In this document: piece after piece, positions 23,216-34,044 of the stretch
Layout: every line of letters starts with the position of its first letter
Position numbering within the stretch: the first letter of the stretch is position 1
DNA from: Fragilariopsis cylindrus CCMP1102
Taxonomy: Eukaryota; Bacillariophyta; Bacillariophyceae; Bacillariales; Bacillariaceae
Reading direction: 5' to 3'
Length of the DNA stretch: 64,000 nucleotides
Assembly (NCBI GenBank): GCA_900095095.1
Contig: FMBT01000356.1
Span: forward strand, 62,001 to 126,000
Program-made: the position numbers and the translations under genes
Notes under the pieces: model-generated
What the model saw: the letters and a program-made list of their open reading frames with translations, nothing else
What the model was told of the DNA's origin: nothing
The model's database searches: none

Positions 23216-24890
23216 ATGTTCGCACTCAAATCTTGTGGATTACGTCCGACAGCAACAGCGGTCACCGCCGCTCGAATTACGAAGAGTGCCATGAGATCAC
23301 TTTCCTCATCTTCTGGAGCATATTTAAATCGTGATCTTAGTGATCAAGATCCTGAACTTCTTAATTTAATTGAACAAGAAAAGGCACGACAACGCAATTC
23401 ATTAGTTTTAATTGCGTCTGAAAACTTTACCAGTAAGGCTGTATTACAGGCATTAGGGTCCGTCCTTTCGAACAAGTACAGTGAGGGATATCCTGGTGCA
23501 CGTTATTACGGAGGAAATGAAAATATTGATCAAGTAGAATTGTTATGTCAAAAGCGTGCTCTTGAGGCATTTCAGTTAGACCCAGAAGAATGGGGTGTTA
23601 ACGTCCAATCCTTATCAGGATCACCTGCTAACTTCCAGGTAATTAATTAATTGACGCAATCATTAAAAAGTTGACCTTGAAAGTGCGATGATATCTTAAG
23701 TTCTCCGTTACGCTGCTCTTTTTTAATTTACTTTACCTAATTTTTCTTGTTTTCGTCTTCTTCGTGTCTTAGGTATACACAGCTCTTTTGCAGACACATG
23801 AACGTATCTTATCTTTAGATTTACCTCATGGAGGTCATCTTTCGCATGGATTTCAAACTCCCACGAAAAAGATCTCTGCTGTCTCTCGATACTTTGAATC
23901 TATGCCGTACCAACTCGATCCGTCGACAGGAACAATCGATTATGATCAGATGGAAAAAAGTGCTGAACTATTTCGTCCTAAATTGATTGTGGCTGGTGCA
24001 TCTGCGTATGCACGTTTGATTGATTATGAACGTATCCGGAACATTGCCGATGGTGTAGGTGCATATGTATTAGCAGATATGGCACATATTTCTGGTCTTG
24101 TTTCTGCTAAGGTTATTCCGTCCTGTTTCCCATATGCCGATGTTGTAACGACCACAACTCACAAATCTCTTCGTGGTCCTCGTGGTGCAATGATCTTCTT
24201 CCGGAAAGGACAAAAGGGTGTTGACAAGAAGGGTAATCCTATCATGTATGATTTAGAAGAAAAGATTAACTTTGCAGTATTTCCTGGTCTACAGGGTGGT
24301 CCTCACAACCATACGATCGGTGCTCTTGCAACATGCTTAAAACAGGCGAATACACCTGAATTTGTGGAATATCAAAAGCAGGTCCTTAAAAATTGTTCTC
24401 GTCTCTCTGATGAATTAATCAAGAGAGGGTATCACTTGGTCAGTGGTGGAACTGATAACCATCTTGTTTTGGTCGATTTGAAGACCTCCCGAAAGATCGA
24501 TGGAGCACGCGTCGAACGGGTATTGGAGATGGCATGTATCGCTACTAACAAAAATACCATCCCGGTGATAAATCTGCATTGAATCCTGGTGGGATCCGAA
24601 TGGGAACACCAGCATTGACCTCACGAGGACTTACAGAAGATGACTTTACGAAGGTTGCCGAATACTTTGATCGGGCTGTAGCAATTGCAGTAGATTTAAA
24701 GGAGAATACAGAAGAAGGTAAAAAATTAAAGGGATTTAGAAAAATGTGTACCGTTGGACCATCTGTCCATCCCGATTTGGTGCAACTACGAAAGGAGGTA
24801 TCGGAATTTGCCTGTGAATTTCCAACAGTTGGATTCGATGAAAGTGAAATGGCATATGAAGGAGAATACAACGTTGACTTTGTTGCATAA
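23216..24890 (+). CDS. SHMT: Serine hydroxymethyltransferase, probably mitochondrial, two exons
   Basis: SHMT interconverts serine and glycine with transfer of one carbon to tetrahydrofolate, using PLP. Exon 1 (23216-23638) begins with a basic, Ser/Ala-rich presequence ([20 protein letters not shown]) suited to mitochondrial import, then [17 protein letters not shown] and [17 protein letters not shown]. After the intron 23639-23772 (GTAATT...TTAG), exon 2 carries [11 protein letters not shown] and [12 protein letters not shown], the latter with the PLP-binding lysine, and [14 protein letters not shown]. One C seems missing in the run at about 24563-24565: sense passes from NKNTIP to [20 protein letters not shown] in another frame and runs to TAA at 24888-24890. 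In diatoms the mitochondrial enzyme belongs to photorespiratory glycine use. A break in so conserved a gene favours a consensus error. Confidence 0.93.
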
Positions 24891-25683
24891 GTAAATTACT
24901 ACAGTATATAAGATAAATGATATATATATAATTTAAATTTAGTGTTTGTTATTCATGCTGTCTTTTCTATCTTTCATGTGTACATTCTCCATCCAAAAAA
25001 ATGATGCGAATGAATCATGATATTCGATCAGAACAAGTGAAGAATCATGAGCGGTACCTACCGTAGATGGAACGCCTCCATAACATCTACGTATATGGAT
25101 TTGGCTATGAAATGTGCCGTGTCGTTTTAGAGCCTTTGCTATTTCTACAATCGTAAGTAATAGTATGTTATGCTTTAGGTACATGGTAATATATATTCTT
25201 ATTTTATTTCCTATAAATATTATCTGAACAAAACTTGAGGATTTTCTCTTCCTTCTGCGTTTCGTGTGTATGTATATTAATCTTCTCTCTTTGTAAAATG
25301 TACTACTGTAGAAAGTGTCAGGTAGAATTACGTTTGTTGTATTATACTAATCGTTCTACTTCTTGTTTCTCTCTTCTTTTTTCTGTTTATTTTTCTATAA
25401 ATAGAATGCAAGCAACATAAATAGTAATGCTCCTTCTTTTCATTTTTCTCTATATTTTTCGTTGTTTCTGTATAGTTTTGGTGTTGCCAAAATCGGCAAT
25501 CATCTTTTATTTTTTCTCGAGTTTTTTTGTTTTAATTGAAATTTTTCTCTCCTCTCTGATGGGCAGGATGAGTTTTTTTAAAAAGGTAACTAACAACGTA
25601 ACGACGACGAATATATGATACTTTTGTTGGTACCATCATTCATCTACCTACTGCTTGTGTGTTATTGTTGTTGCAACTTGTTT
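24891..25683. other. Intergenic, pyrimidine-rich convergent 3' region
   Basis: The plus strand at about 25240-25620 is strongly T/C-rich. A minus-strand frame at 24939-25184 looks faintly exon-like (GTFHSQIHIRRCYGGVPST before a GTAGGT), but no partner exon or family was found. I call no gene here. Confidence 0.5.
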
Positions 25684-26235
25684 TCAAGAATTCTTGCGAG
25701 GTTGTTGAATTGGAATGCGCTGTTGACGGTTCATATTCTTGTTATTCTTGTTGGAGGACATAGAATGTCTTGCCATTTGAGTCATAACTCTTTCACGTGA
25801 CTTGTGATCCTTCACAGAGAAATGATGATTCGGATCGAACTCAACAAGGTCCGTAACATCTTCATCGTGAGGTTGATGATTATGTATAACAGCCTTAATA
25901 GAATGTTTCGCTGGACGGGGTTTATCAACAAGTTCCCGACGGGCCTCCCAACGTTTACCGAGACCGATATGGGCATCTCCTCTAGCTCGTTCCTCACGCT
26001 CTTCTAGGTATGATAATCTAGCCAACAATTCTACAAATACTTCAACAGCTTCGAGTTCGGCAGCTTCCTGAGCATCTGGAGGGTATGCTTCATCGATCGC
26101 ATCATCGGTAATCGAATGAAGGAATTCTGTATCCGTACCTTGAAATGACAAACATGGAATGCCATCGTTGTAGATAATGGAATCAATCTCCTTTCCGTGG
26201 ACGGGATGGAATGGTAATGCGTTTACACTGAGCAT
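25684..26235 (-). CDS. Protein of unknown function, 183 residues
   Basis: The frame opens at ATG 26235 with SVNALPFHPVHGKEIDSIIY and has an even, protein-like composition: an acidic middle helix rich in Glu/Ala (DAQEAAELEAVEVFVELLAR, then LSYLEEREERARGD), a short basic segment, then VTDLVEFDPNHHFSVKDHKS and an Asn/Gln/Arg-rich tail. I do not recognise it. No signal peptide or membrane segment is visible. Nearly all codons stay in one long frame without low-complexity collapse in the first 150 residues, which supports a real gene. Confidence 0.6.
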   Translation of the reverse strand: MLSVNALPFHPVHGKEIDSIIYNDGIPCLSFQGTDTEFLHSITDDAIDEAYPPDAQEAAELEAVEVFVELLARLSYLEEREERARGDAHIGLGKRWEARRELVDKPRPAKHSIKAVIHNHQPHDEDVTDLVEFDPNHHFSVKDHKSRERVMTQMARHSMSSNKNNKNMNRQQRIPIQQPRKNS

Positions 26236-26948
26236 CTTCGGCGTTCTTATGATATATAGTGTTATGGGTACGTACGTTATTAGGGGTTTGCTTGCGGTTT
26301 GTGTTAGTTGCTTTTGTAGGTCGACGATTTAAGGGTAGTAAATTTTTTGCGGTTTGAAATATCTTGTTTGGTTTTATGATGTTGGTTTTTATGATGATAA
26401 TAATAATGACTCTTGTAATTCTCACTTCGAATAGAATGATCGTTTATTTGTGCATTATTCGCGAGATCTTTAGCAGGACTGCCCGTAAAATCTTTTGACT
26501 TTTGACACAGCTATTCTTTCTGTGTTGTTTTACGACGTTTGAACGTGATGTGATTCTTGATTGTTGTTCTACTGAGTTCTGCACAGAATTCTATGAAGCA
26601 AAATCAATCAACGACCAACACATCACCAGAACAAAAAACAGACACTCAGACCCTCGACAGAATAATAAGGGGATATGGTAATTTTCAATAATGTGCATTT
26701 ATTTCAAAAATTCGAACTTTTGAAGAAATGTGTTCTTCGACTTCTTCGACTACTTCGATTGCAGATGAAGATTGTGGCAACCATCAACAAGAACAAGTCT
26801 TTTTAATGCCGAGGATGGGAACAAGATACTGTTATTATGTGTATTTTGATAGCATCCGTATCGACACTAGCTAGTAGAAGATCTGTAGATTAAAAATAAT
26901 AACCGAAAAATGTATAAATCGTCTGCATCAAGTTACCATAGCTGCAGG
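26236..26948. other. Intergenic, divergent promoter region
   Basis: Upstream sequence of the unknown 183-residue gene and of the PRPP synthetase gene. AT-rich, no named element seen. Confidence 0.5.
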
Positions 26949-28235
26949 ATGACATCGGTCCTTCTAGTATTGGTTGGACTCCTTTGTTCTGGGAGCATTC
27001 ATTCATTCGCACAAGTATCTTGTCAGCCTTCGCTATCATCATCATCGTCGACATCGACACAGTGTTCAAGTGCAAGTGATGATGACCTTGATGGCGTTGA
27101 CAAGGCCGAACAGAAAATGTACAGTCAATTAAAGAAAGAAAGGGAATCAATTCGGTATCAGATTTTAGCGGCGGAAGCGGTCGAACCGTTAGCACGTAGG
27201 ATGGCAGAAAAATATCCTGATCGATTTACTTTTCATCCAACAACGTGGGCGAAGTTTCCAGACGGGACAGATAATATTGAAATTGGAGGATTTTCTAATC
27301 GTAAGAATTTAATTTCAGGTGAACGAGTCCTCTTCTTGGGTAGCTTTCATAGCAACGATGCTACCTTGAGCCAATTCCAAGTTATGATAACACTTCTGCA
27401 GAGTTTTATAGGATCCTTGACGGTCGTTTTGCCGTTTTCGCCTGTGGGAACAATGGAAAGAGTTACACAAGAGGGACAAGTTGCGACGGCCGCAACATAC
27501 GCACACAGTGAGTCTCTTTGTTTGTTATTAATCTCGGATCTTTGTTTGAAGGTCTAGAGTGGAGTATCTTATTCTATTATGAGATGATTATTGTATTAAC
27601 TTTTGTTCGCCTCTTCGTCATATATTGTATTAGTGTTCAGTAGTTTGCCAAATTGCGGTCGTCCCACTCGCTTAATGGTCTACGATCTACATACACTTCA
27701 AAATCGTTTCTACCTTCACGGTAATGCGGTGGCATCCCTCCACACTGCTATTCCACTACTTAAGGAAAAGATTGAAGAGAATGGAATCAATTGTGTCGCA
27801 TTCCCTGATGACGGTGCGGCGAAACGTTTCTCAGCTATGTTTCAAGATATGGACCTAGAAATTATTGTCTGTGGTAAGACTCGTGGTGAAGGTGATTCAA
27901 GAACCGTAACAATCCAGGACGGTAATGCAAAGGGTAAAAAAATTGTTATAGTTGATGATTTAGTTCAAACGGGTGGAACACTATACGAAACGGGTAAGGT
28001 ATTATTAGATGCTGGCGCTTCCAGTGTTAATGCATTTGTAACGCACGGTGTTTTCCCTAATGATTCTTGGGAACGATTTAATAAAGGTGGTGATAGAGCA
28101 TGCTTTGATAAGTTTTGGGTTACAAACTCGATACCTACGGTCACCGATAAACTACCAGAAAAGGATGGAATCTTCGAAGTGTTGGACCTATTGGATTTGA
28201 TTGTCGATGATCTCGACCATTATAATTCCATCTAA
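26949..28235 (+). CDS. PRPS: Ribose-phosphate pyrophosphokinase, class II-like, presequence-bearing, two exons
   Basis: The enzyme makes PRPP from ribose 5-phosphate and ATP for nucleotide, His and Trp synthesis. An in-frame ATG at 26910 lies upstream, but the ATG at 26949 gives a clean signal peptide, MTSVLLVLVGLLCSGSIHSF, ending before AQ in the manner of diatom plastid presequences. Exon 1 ends at 27507 and exon 2 starts at 27634 (GTGAGT...TTAG, phase 1), restoring ATYAHMFSSLPNCGRPTR. Family motifs are SFHSNDATLSQFQVMITLLQ, VLPFSPVGTMERV, VYDLHTLQNRFYL, and the PRPP loop VIVDDLVQTGGTL. The FSPVGTMERVTQEGQVATA segment resembles plant class II (phosphate-independent) enzymes rather than class I. 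Total 386 residues, no frame break. Plastid location is inferred from the presequence. Confidence 0.88.
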
Positions 28236-31200
28236 TGAATTAAATGTTACTTTTATTCGTACGGGTCATTCAGTTGTTTCGTTTACTAGTATATTATAAC
28301 TATGACGTTAATAGATTGACGACCAAAATGCTGCAATATCCACGGTGTTTATGATTATTACCAACACACCATTGGATTATGAATATTGAACTACATAATA
28401 TGCTATTCCTTAATGATTGACCAAATCTTCTTTCTCTAGATGCCTGTTTTATTGCTTACGCTTGTCTAGTATAGTAGTTTATATTAGTTTCCATAACACG
28501 GCACCAAGAATCAATCTCATATTACTATACAACAAATTCACCAAAAACCCTTCAACCATAGTTTCCATAACAGAAGTCATGCGAAGTCCACTTCCTTTTT
28601 AACTCATTGACACTTGTTAGAAATACCTCAGAATTGGTCTATTTTATGTTGATAATATCTCAAAAAAAAGTCAATATATCTATAGTATGATTCTCTGGTA
28701 ATCAAAAATGTTTATTCAATGGTAATAATAAATGATCACCACAACCAGCTGTTTTAATTCCTGGTCACATAAAAGTTTGATAACATTGAATACCAAAACA
28801 TTCCTGATGGAAGATGGGAGCAACACCACTATCCTTTGTCATTGAAATATGCTCTAAATTGCACCACTTTAATGTTTCTGCAACAAACCTGGTAAGGGAC
28901 TTATTACTTGTAAGTCAACAGTCAACCTGCCAACAAACTGACTAGTGAGACTTAGTAAGGTTTGAAATAAGACTTTATTACTAATATGACTGTGCAAAGT
29001 AAGGGTGTTAGAAATTTCTCATCTACTATGTAAATTTACTGTGAAAGCACATCAAATATGTACTGGGGGCCCTGTTGATAGATGACCAAGAAGGGAAAAA
29101 GTACAATGCTAGCTCTAATACTGATAAGAGGCAGTACTGGCCTGTTACCTTAGCTCTTACTATTAATATTATATTATATCTTATTTAAATTTCTTCTCTC
29201 TTTTGCAATCTCAGCAGATTCAGCTGAAGGTGTCAGGTGCTGGGCATCATCCAATATTGACACGAAGATTCAAATAATATGAATATCAATAACATGGCAT
29301 TGGCAAAGCCTAGAAAACAAGACAAATATTCAGGGGAACTCAAAATAGATTGGTGCTGTCACTACAAGTCTTTCCAATGGCAAAGTGGATATTTTGTAAG
29401 ATATATAGTGTTCTGTACAAGATTTAATATCAAATCTAAAATTCTCTTCAGATGTAGCTCCTAGTGCATCTTTCTCTACTCTTTCAACTTACTAACATGT
29501 TCTTAGTACATTTTTGTCCCTCAAGTGCTGAGAAATGAGCTTTATCAGGAGCATTTATGTTAGAATTGCAAGGAGTTCTAATATCATTTTGAGATTTTCC
29601 ATTCCAAAGTTAAAAGTGATTCATCATAAAATTGCTCTGTCTCTTTTGCCTTTTAAGACAAATGCACAGTAGCAGAAGAACTGTAAACAGATTGCAAGGT
29701 ACAAGGGAGGAGATGAGCAACAGCTACAATGTAGGAGGTTATTGTAGGCTTGAAAATATGTTACACAACCAATCCTACAACATCTGACAAGTGCACACAC
29801 CATAACCTTAATAATATTTACCTATATAATGTGGCTTATTTTTGCTGTCTAGAGTAGCAATGCAACTGTTGCTGCACACTGATGATCTTATCGAACTAGT
29901 CGTACAAAAATATGTGATTCACAATACAGATAAATACCATAGAGTTAATTAATAGCCAACAAAAGCACGCAGCAACACGTACACCAAAGGCTATCATTTT
30001 TCTCTAGATATTCGTACGCAAGTGCCCATAGAAAAGGGGCTTTTTCCACAAGATATTTTGATGTATTTGATGTTCGGCAATAGTCACATAGCCAGCCTTA
30101 TATTTATATGACTTGCTTTCACAATACTTGCTTTCACTGACAGCGTGCACCTACCACCACCCATTATTATATTGGTTATAGTAGGGCTATAGATAATATG
30201 CTAATTATCTACTACTATGATGAACAGCAGAGGCTGGAATCCCAGTAGTTTAATGTCATGGAAAAATATTGCACCCTAACTGTTTCTGTTCAATCAAACA
30301 ATCTGTTACATGCAATATAGTTAAGAAAAATCATCAAACTGTCTCCTTCACATAAGTTCTGTTTAATCAACCACCATAAGATACTGTAGCAAGTTATGAG
30401 AATACACTAGATTGATCATCTTGACAGTGTCTCTCCTATCCTTTCACTCAGAGTATCTCTTCTATACTTCTTGTTGTAGAAAGGTACACCAGGTTGTTTC
30501 TCCAGCCAGAAAAATGCCACAGGAGATAACAAACCTTTCAATTGCCATCGAATATTATGGACAATTCACTTCTAAAAGAAGTGTGTGTGCAATCTGCAAA
30601 ATATTTCACCACACTGGTAAATCAGTCAAATTTGGTCCTGATTGACCAGCATAGAGGAAAGTCAAACTAAAGAGAAGGACATCTGCAAACTAAAAATCAG
30701 CCCATATGTGGGTAGAATCATTGGTATTAAATTCTGGTTTGAATCCTACCAGTGGAAACTTTCCTTCCACTGATCTTACAACTCTCCTGTAGCAATTGAT
30801 TCTCCAATCCATTTCATGCACATGAATGAGCTGAAGTCACTCAATTCTAGTCTGGGGTTTGATACTATTATTATCTCCTGTAGTTCCACAGAGCATAATG
30901 GTCTTGGTATTCGGTAGGTATGGTATGACAGCGAAGGATGATGCATTCCTCATTCTTGCTATACCTAATGTGTATCTATTCTATCTCTACTGGTTAGATG
31001 AAAGTAAAATGCGGATTTGAAGTGATAGATGATAATGTACCAGCCAAATTTTGTTCTGAAAAAGACAAAAGTAATCGACTGTTATGTTTAGACATATTGA
31101 AAAATGCTTATTGAACCATTGTGCTCATCTCCGTTAAAGACGATTTAATATTTAATCACAATGGGAATCAAATCGATTGTGAAATTAAGCAAGTACGACG

Positions 31201-31570
31201 CGACGCAGACTAAGTAAGCAACCAAACAAATTTGAACGAAATTTCATAGTAGCCATTATCTTGAATTTTGGCTGAAGCAAGAATCTATTCAATAGCACTA
31301 AAACTAAGAAGATTTGTTTCTTCTTTTCGTTTAAGCGAATTTAAGAACGTTTTCGTTAACTGATATGACATACTATTGCTAAAGGTGGTATGACTAGTTA
31401 GTTAATCACGCGTCACTTTTGAAGCAGGTCTAATAGAATTGGTTCCATAGAAGATTTCAGTCAGTCATACTCAATCCATATTAAATCAAAGATACGAACA
31501 AGACGTGATCTTAATTAAGTAAAAGACTTGTGTCGTTCGTTCATGGATCATAGTATCAACTAATGTATCA
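28236..31570. other. 3.3-kb gene-free interval with a CpG desert
   Basis: No open frame longer than about 80 codons is convincing on either strand. From 28621 to 29880 I count a single CG dinucleotide by eye, and from 30181 to 30900 again only one, while flanking genes show one or more per 60 bases. TG and CA are abundant. This is the footprint of long-term cytosine methylation and deamination, as on silenced repeats, but no element family or terminal repeats were recognised. CG returns sharply after about 30900. Confidence 0.6.
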
Positions 31571-32340
31571 TTATGATTTTTCTTTTTTAGCTTTCTTTGT
31601 CTTTTTTTTCTTCGATTTCTCTTCTTCTGCTGATTTTTCTATTTTCTTCTCCTTATCTTTTTTAGACTTTTTTGTTTTCTTCTTTTTGTTGTCATCGTCG
31701 TCGTCTTTCTCTACTGCTGCAGTAGGTTCGTCTTCCGGTTTCGATTTTTTCTTTTTCTTAGATTCATTTTTCTCTTTTTTTCCTCTACTACTACCACATC
31801 CTTTTCATCACGTTGTCGTTTCTTTTTGTTCTTCTTCTTCGTCGACGACGATGATTTTTTCTCTATTGTCTCTGCTGTTTCATTTTTATATTTTTTAGCT
31901 GCTTCTTTTTCAGCTCGTTTCGCTTTTCGTTTTTCTTCTAATTTCAATTGTCGTTTCGCTTCAAGTTTCGCTGCTTTTTTAGCTGCCTTCTTTTCTTCCT
32001 TCGTCATATTATTGTCAACAGATGACGATGATGATGACGATTCGGTAATACCAGTCGCAGCATTCATGTCAGAAAAGTCACGTTTGATAGCACGTCCATC
32101 TCCATGATGGCCCTTAGCTGAGGGATTATAGGAACCTTCTTTAACAAATGGTGCATATAATGCATTGTCGGGTAGTCCATCATCACGTCCTTCCTTTTGT
32201 TGTTGTTCTTGCTCAACACCCGCTTCGTTTCGGCTATTTGTTTTGGACCAAGAATATTCTCCACCGGAAGTTCCAAGTCCCTTCCGACCACCATGTTTGG
32301 CAAAAGAATCAGCAAGGGCTTGAAGTTTCACTTCTTCCAT
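31571..32340 (-). CDS. Lys/Glu-rich, probably nucleolar protein
   Basis: Starts MEEVKLQALADSFAKHGGRK with GLGTSGGEYSWSKT, then ALYAPFVKEGSYNPSAKG, a Ser run, and a long Lys/Ala/Glu helix ending in repeated Lys blocks typical of nucleolar proteins. The start has a loose likeness to G-patch proteins (a helix followed by HG..KGLG), but conserved glycines are missing, so I do not claim that domain. One T too few in the T-run at 31775-31781 splits the tail; the other frame continues with SKPEDEPTAAVEKDDDDDNK and Lys-rich sense to TAA at 31571-31573. I chose that end because the composition carries on smoothly. Confidence 0.62.
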
Positions 32341-33129
32341 GATTGATTTTTATTTTTATATTTGTTGTTCTGAAGCAAAAAGGTTGTGTTGTTATATTCA
32401 TTGGAATGACAAAAGATAAAAGTTTTGTCGATTGCGTCGAATTTTATTTTATATTTTAAATTAATAATGAATTGAAATGATGAATGATGAAAATTATCAT
32501 TTAAAATTCGCTGGACAAGAGCTACAGTCGAAGTAGTCTGTCCGTCCGTCAGTAAGTTATGATTTTTTTTGTAAAAAAAAATGATATGTGGAAGCCTGCC
32601 TGACGTCCGTACAAAATTCAAACCCTCCGGTCACAACAACGAACAACAAATAAACTCGACTCGACGCATTACGGCAAAACAACGGTTCATCCCTACTCAT
32701 TCATTGATAAGAACCGAACGACCATAAAAGAATGTAAGTAAACAGTGGTTCGATGACTGATACGAAAAAGGAGATGTTTAGTCGAAGAATTGAAATAGCA
32801 CACAATTAGATTTTGGAATGGACGAAAAGAGCGAAGAATATATGATCCAATGGATAGGGGGTCATTCTTTATTTTTATAAAAATCAACGTTAATACTACT
32901 CGGTTGTTGTACTCGGTGGTATTGTTGCTATTAGTGTTGCGGATGACTATTTTCTTTCTTCGCTCCCTGTGGTAGTAAGCACGTATAATTTCCTTACTTA
33001 AACTCTTTCAATTTTGTTGTTTTTTTCCTTTTCTTTCACGAACTGCAACCTTCTCGCTCCCACTCCAAACATATATATTCATTCAAGCAGTCGATAGTAA
33101 TTACACACACACACACACAATAATTCAAA
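32341..33129. other. Intergenic, divergent promoter region
   Basis: Between the Lys-rich gene and Sec61 gamma. A (CA)n run at about 33103-33119 ends only about ten bases before the Sec61 gamma start codon, so it lies in the 5' leader. Nothing else is recognised. Confidence 0.55.
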
Positions 33130-33348
33130 ATGGATCAAAAAGACGGATTTAACGAGATTTTACTTGAACCCCTTAGACAATTCGCTAAGGATTCTGTACA
33201 TTTAGTTAAGAAATGTACCAAACCAGATCGTAAAGAATTTACTAGCATCGCACGAGCAGTATTAATTGGTTTTGCTATTATGGGCTTTATTGGATTCTTT
33301 GTTAAGTTGGTACACATTCCAATCAATAATATTTTGGTGGGGAATTAA
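33130..33348 (+). CDS. SEC61G: Protein translocon subunit Sec61 gamma
   Basis: A 72-residue tail-anchored protein, the usual length of the family (SecE in bacteria). It has the amphipathic helix [20 protein letters not shown], the conserved [13 protein letters not shown], and one membrane helix ([20 protein letters not shown]). It clamps the Sec61 alpha channel in the ER membrane. Single exon, intact frame, ATG in an A-rich leader. Confidence 0.95.
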   Translation: MDQKDGFNEILLEPLRQFAKDSVHLVKKCTKPDRKEFTSIARAVLIGFAIMGFIGFFVKLVHIPINNILVGN

Positions 33349-34044
33349 ATTGAATTGAACTGCATTGAATTGAATTAAATAAGCAACCTAGACGAAATAA
33401 TAATGAATTAATGTTATAAAACAATTTGATCGATCGACCCAAATGAATTAAGGAAAATAATAGAACGGAGTTTTTTCAGAAAGACACCACACATAAGCAG
33501 CGTCCATCACGAGAATGAAAGAAACACCACGCACAATGCCCATTCATAAATTCAATCGTCGTATTGAAATTACAGGATTACATCCTTATCTGTTATCATT
33601 AATAACCTTCGTGTCTAATGAGTGAGTCAGGAAATTGACTGTGATGGTCGTCAAAAAATAGTGTCTAAAAGTGATGCCTGATAGTAGTCGTTGTGTTTAA
33701 ACACTGTAACCAATAGTTGCTGTTTTATCTATGTGTGTTTGGAATCGTTTTATTCGTCATGGTCATCATGAATTTCGCTTACGAAAACCAAAAGATATCA
33801 CTTTCTTTCTACTGTATTCTCCATCTTTTTATCATTGTAATTGTTCAATTGTACACACAATTCTAGCTAGTTCTAGATCGTATCGTACAGTACGGTAGTC
33901 TCCCCAAACAAGATCATGGATGGGCCAATGACGCAAAATAATGTTATTCTAAAGAACGAACGGAAGAAAAAAGAATTATTTTCAAAAAGCAAAAATCAAT
34001 GTATTACTAAGTTGCAATTTTTCTCAATTTATCGTCTAACTTTC
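33349..34044. other. Intergenic, convergent 3' ends
   Basis: AT-rich sequence with GAATTGAATTGAA-like runs at 33350-33380. No gene seen. Confidence 0.55.

Noticed and set aside
24939-25184. Minus-strand frame with GTFHSQIHIRRCYGGVPST
   Set aside because: It looks slightly exon-like, but no partner exon, start region or homologous family could be found, so it is left uncalled.
30412-30645. Plus-strand 77-codon frame with a CAICKIFHH segment in the CpG desert
   Set aside because: One short frame in decayed DNA with no supporting context; it could be a remnant of a coding element but cannot be shown.
30725-30760. GGTTTGAATCC resembling a decayed tRNA B-box within a small hairpin
   Set aside because: No A-box at the right distance and no cloverleaf, so neither a tRNA nor a tRNA-derived SINE is supported.
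31563-31898. Plus-strand Phe/Ser-rich frame
   Set aside because: It is the antisense of Lys/Glu codons in the minus-strand Lys-rich gene.
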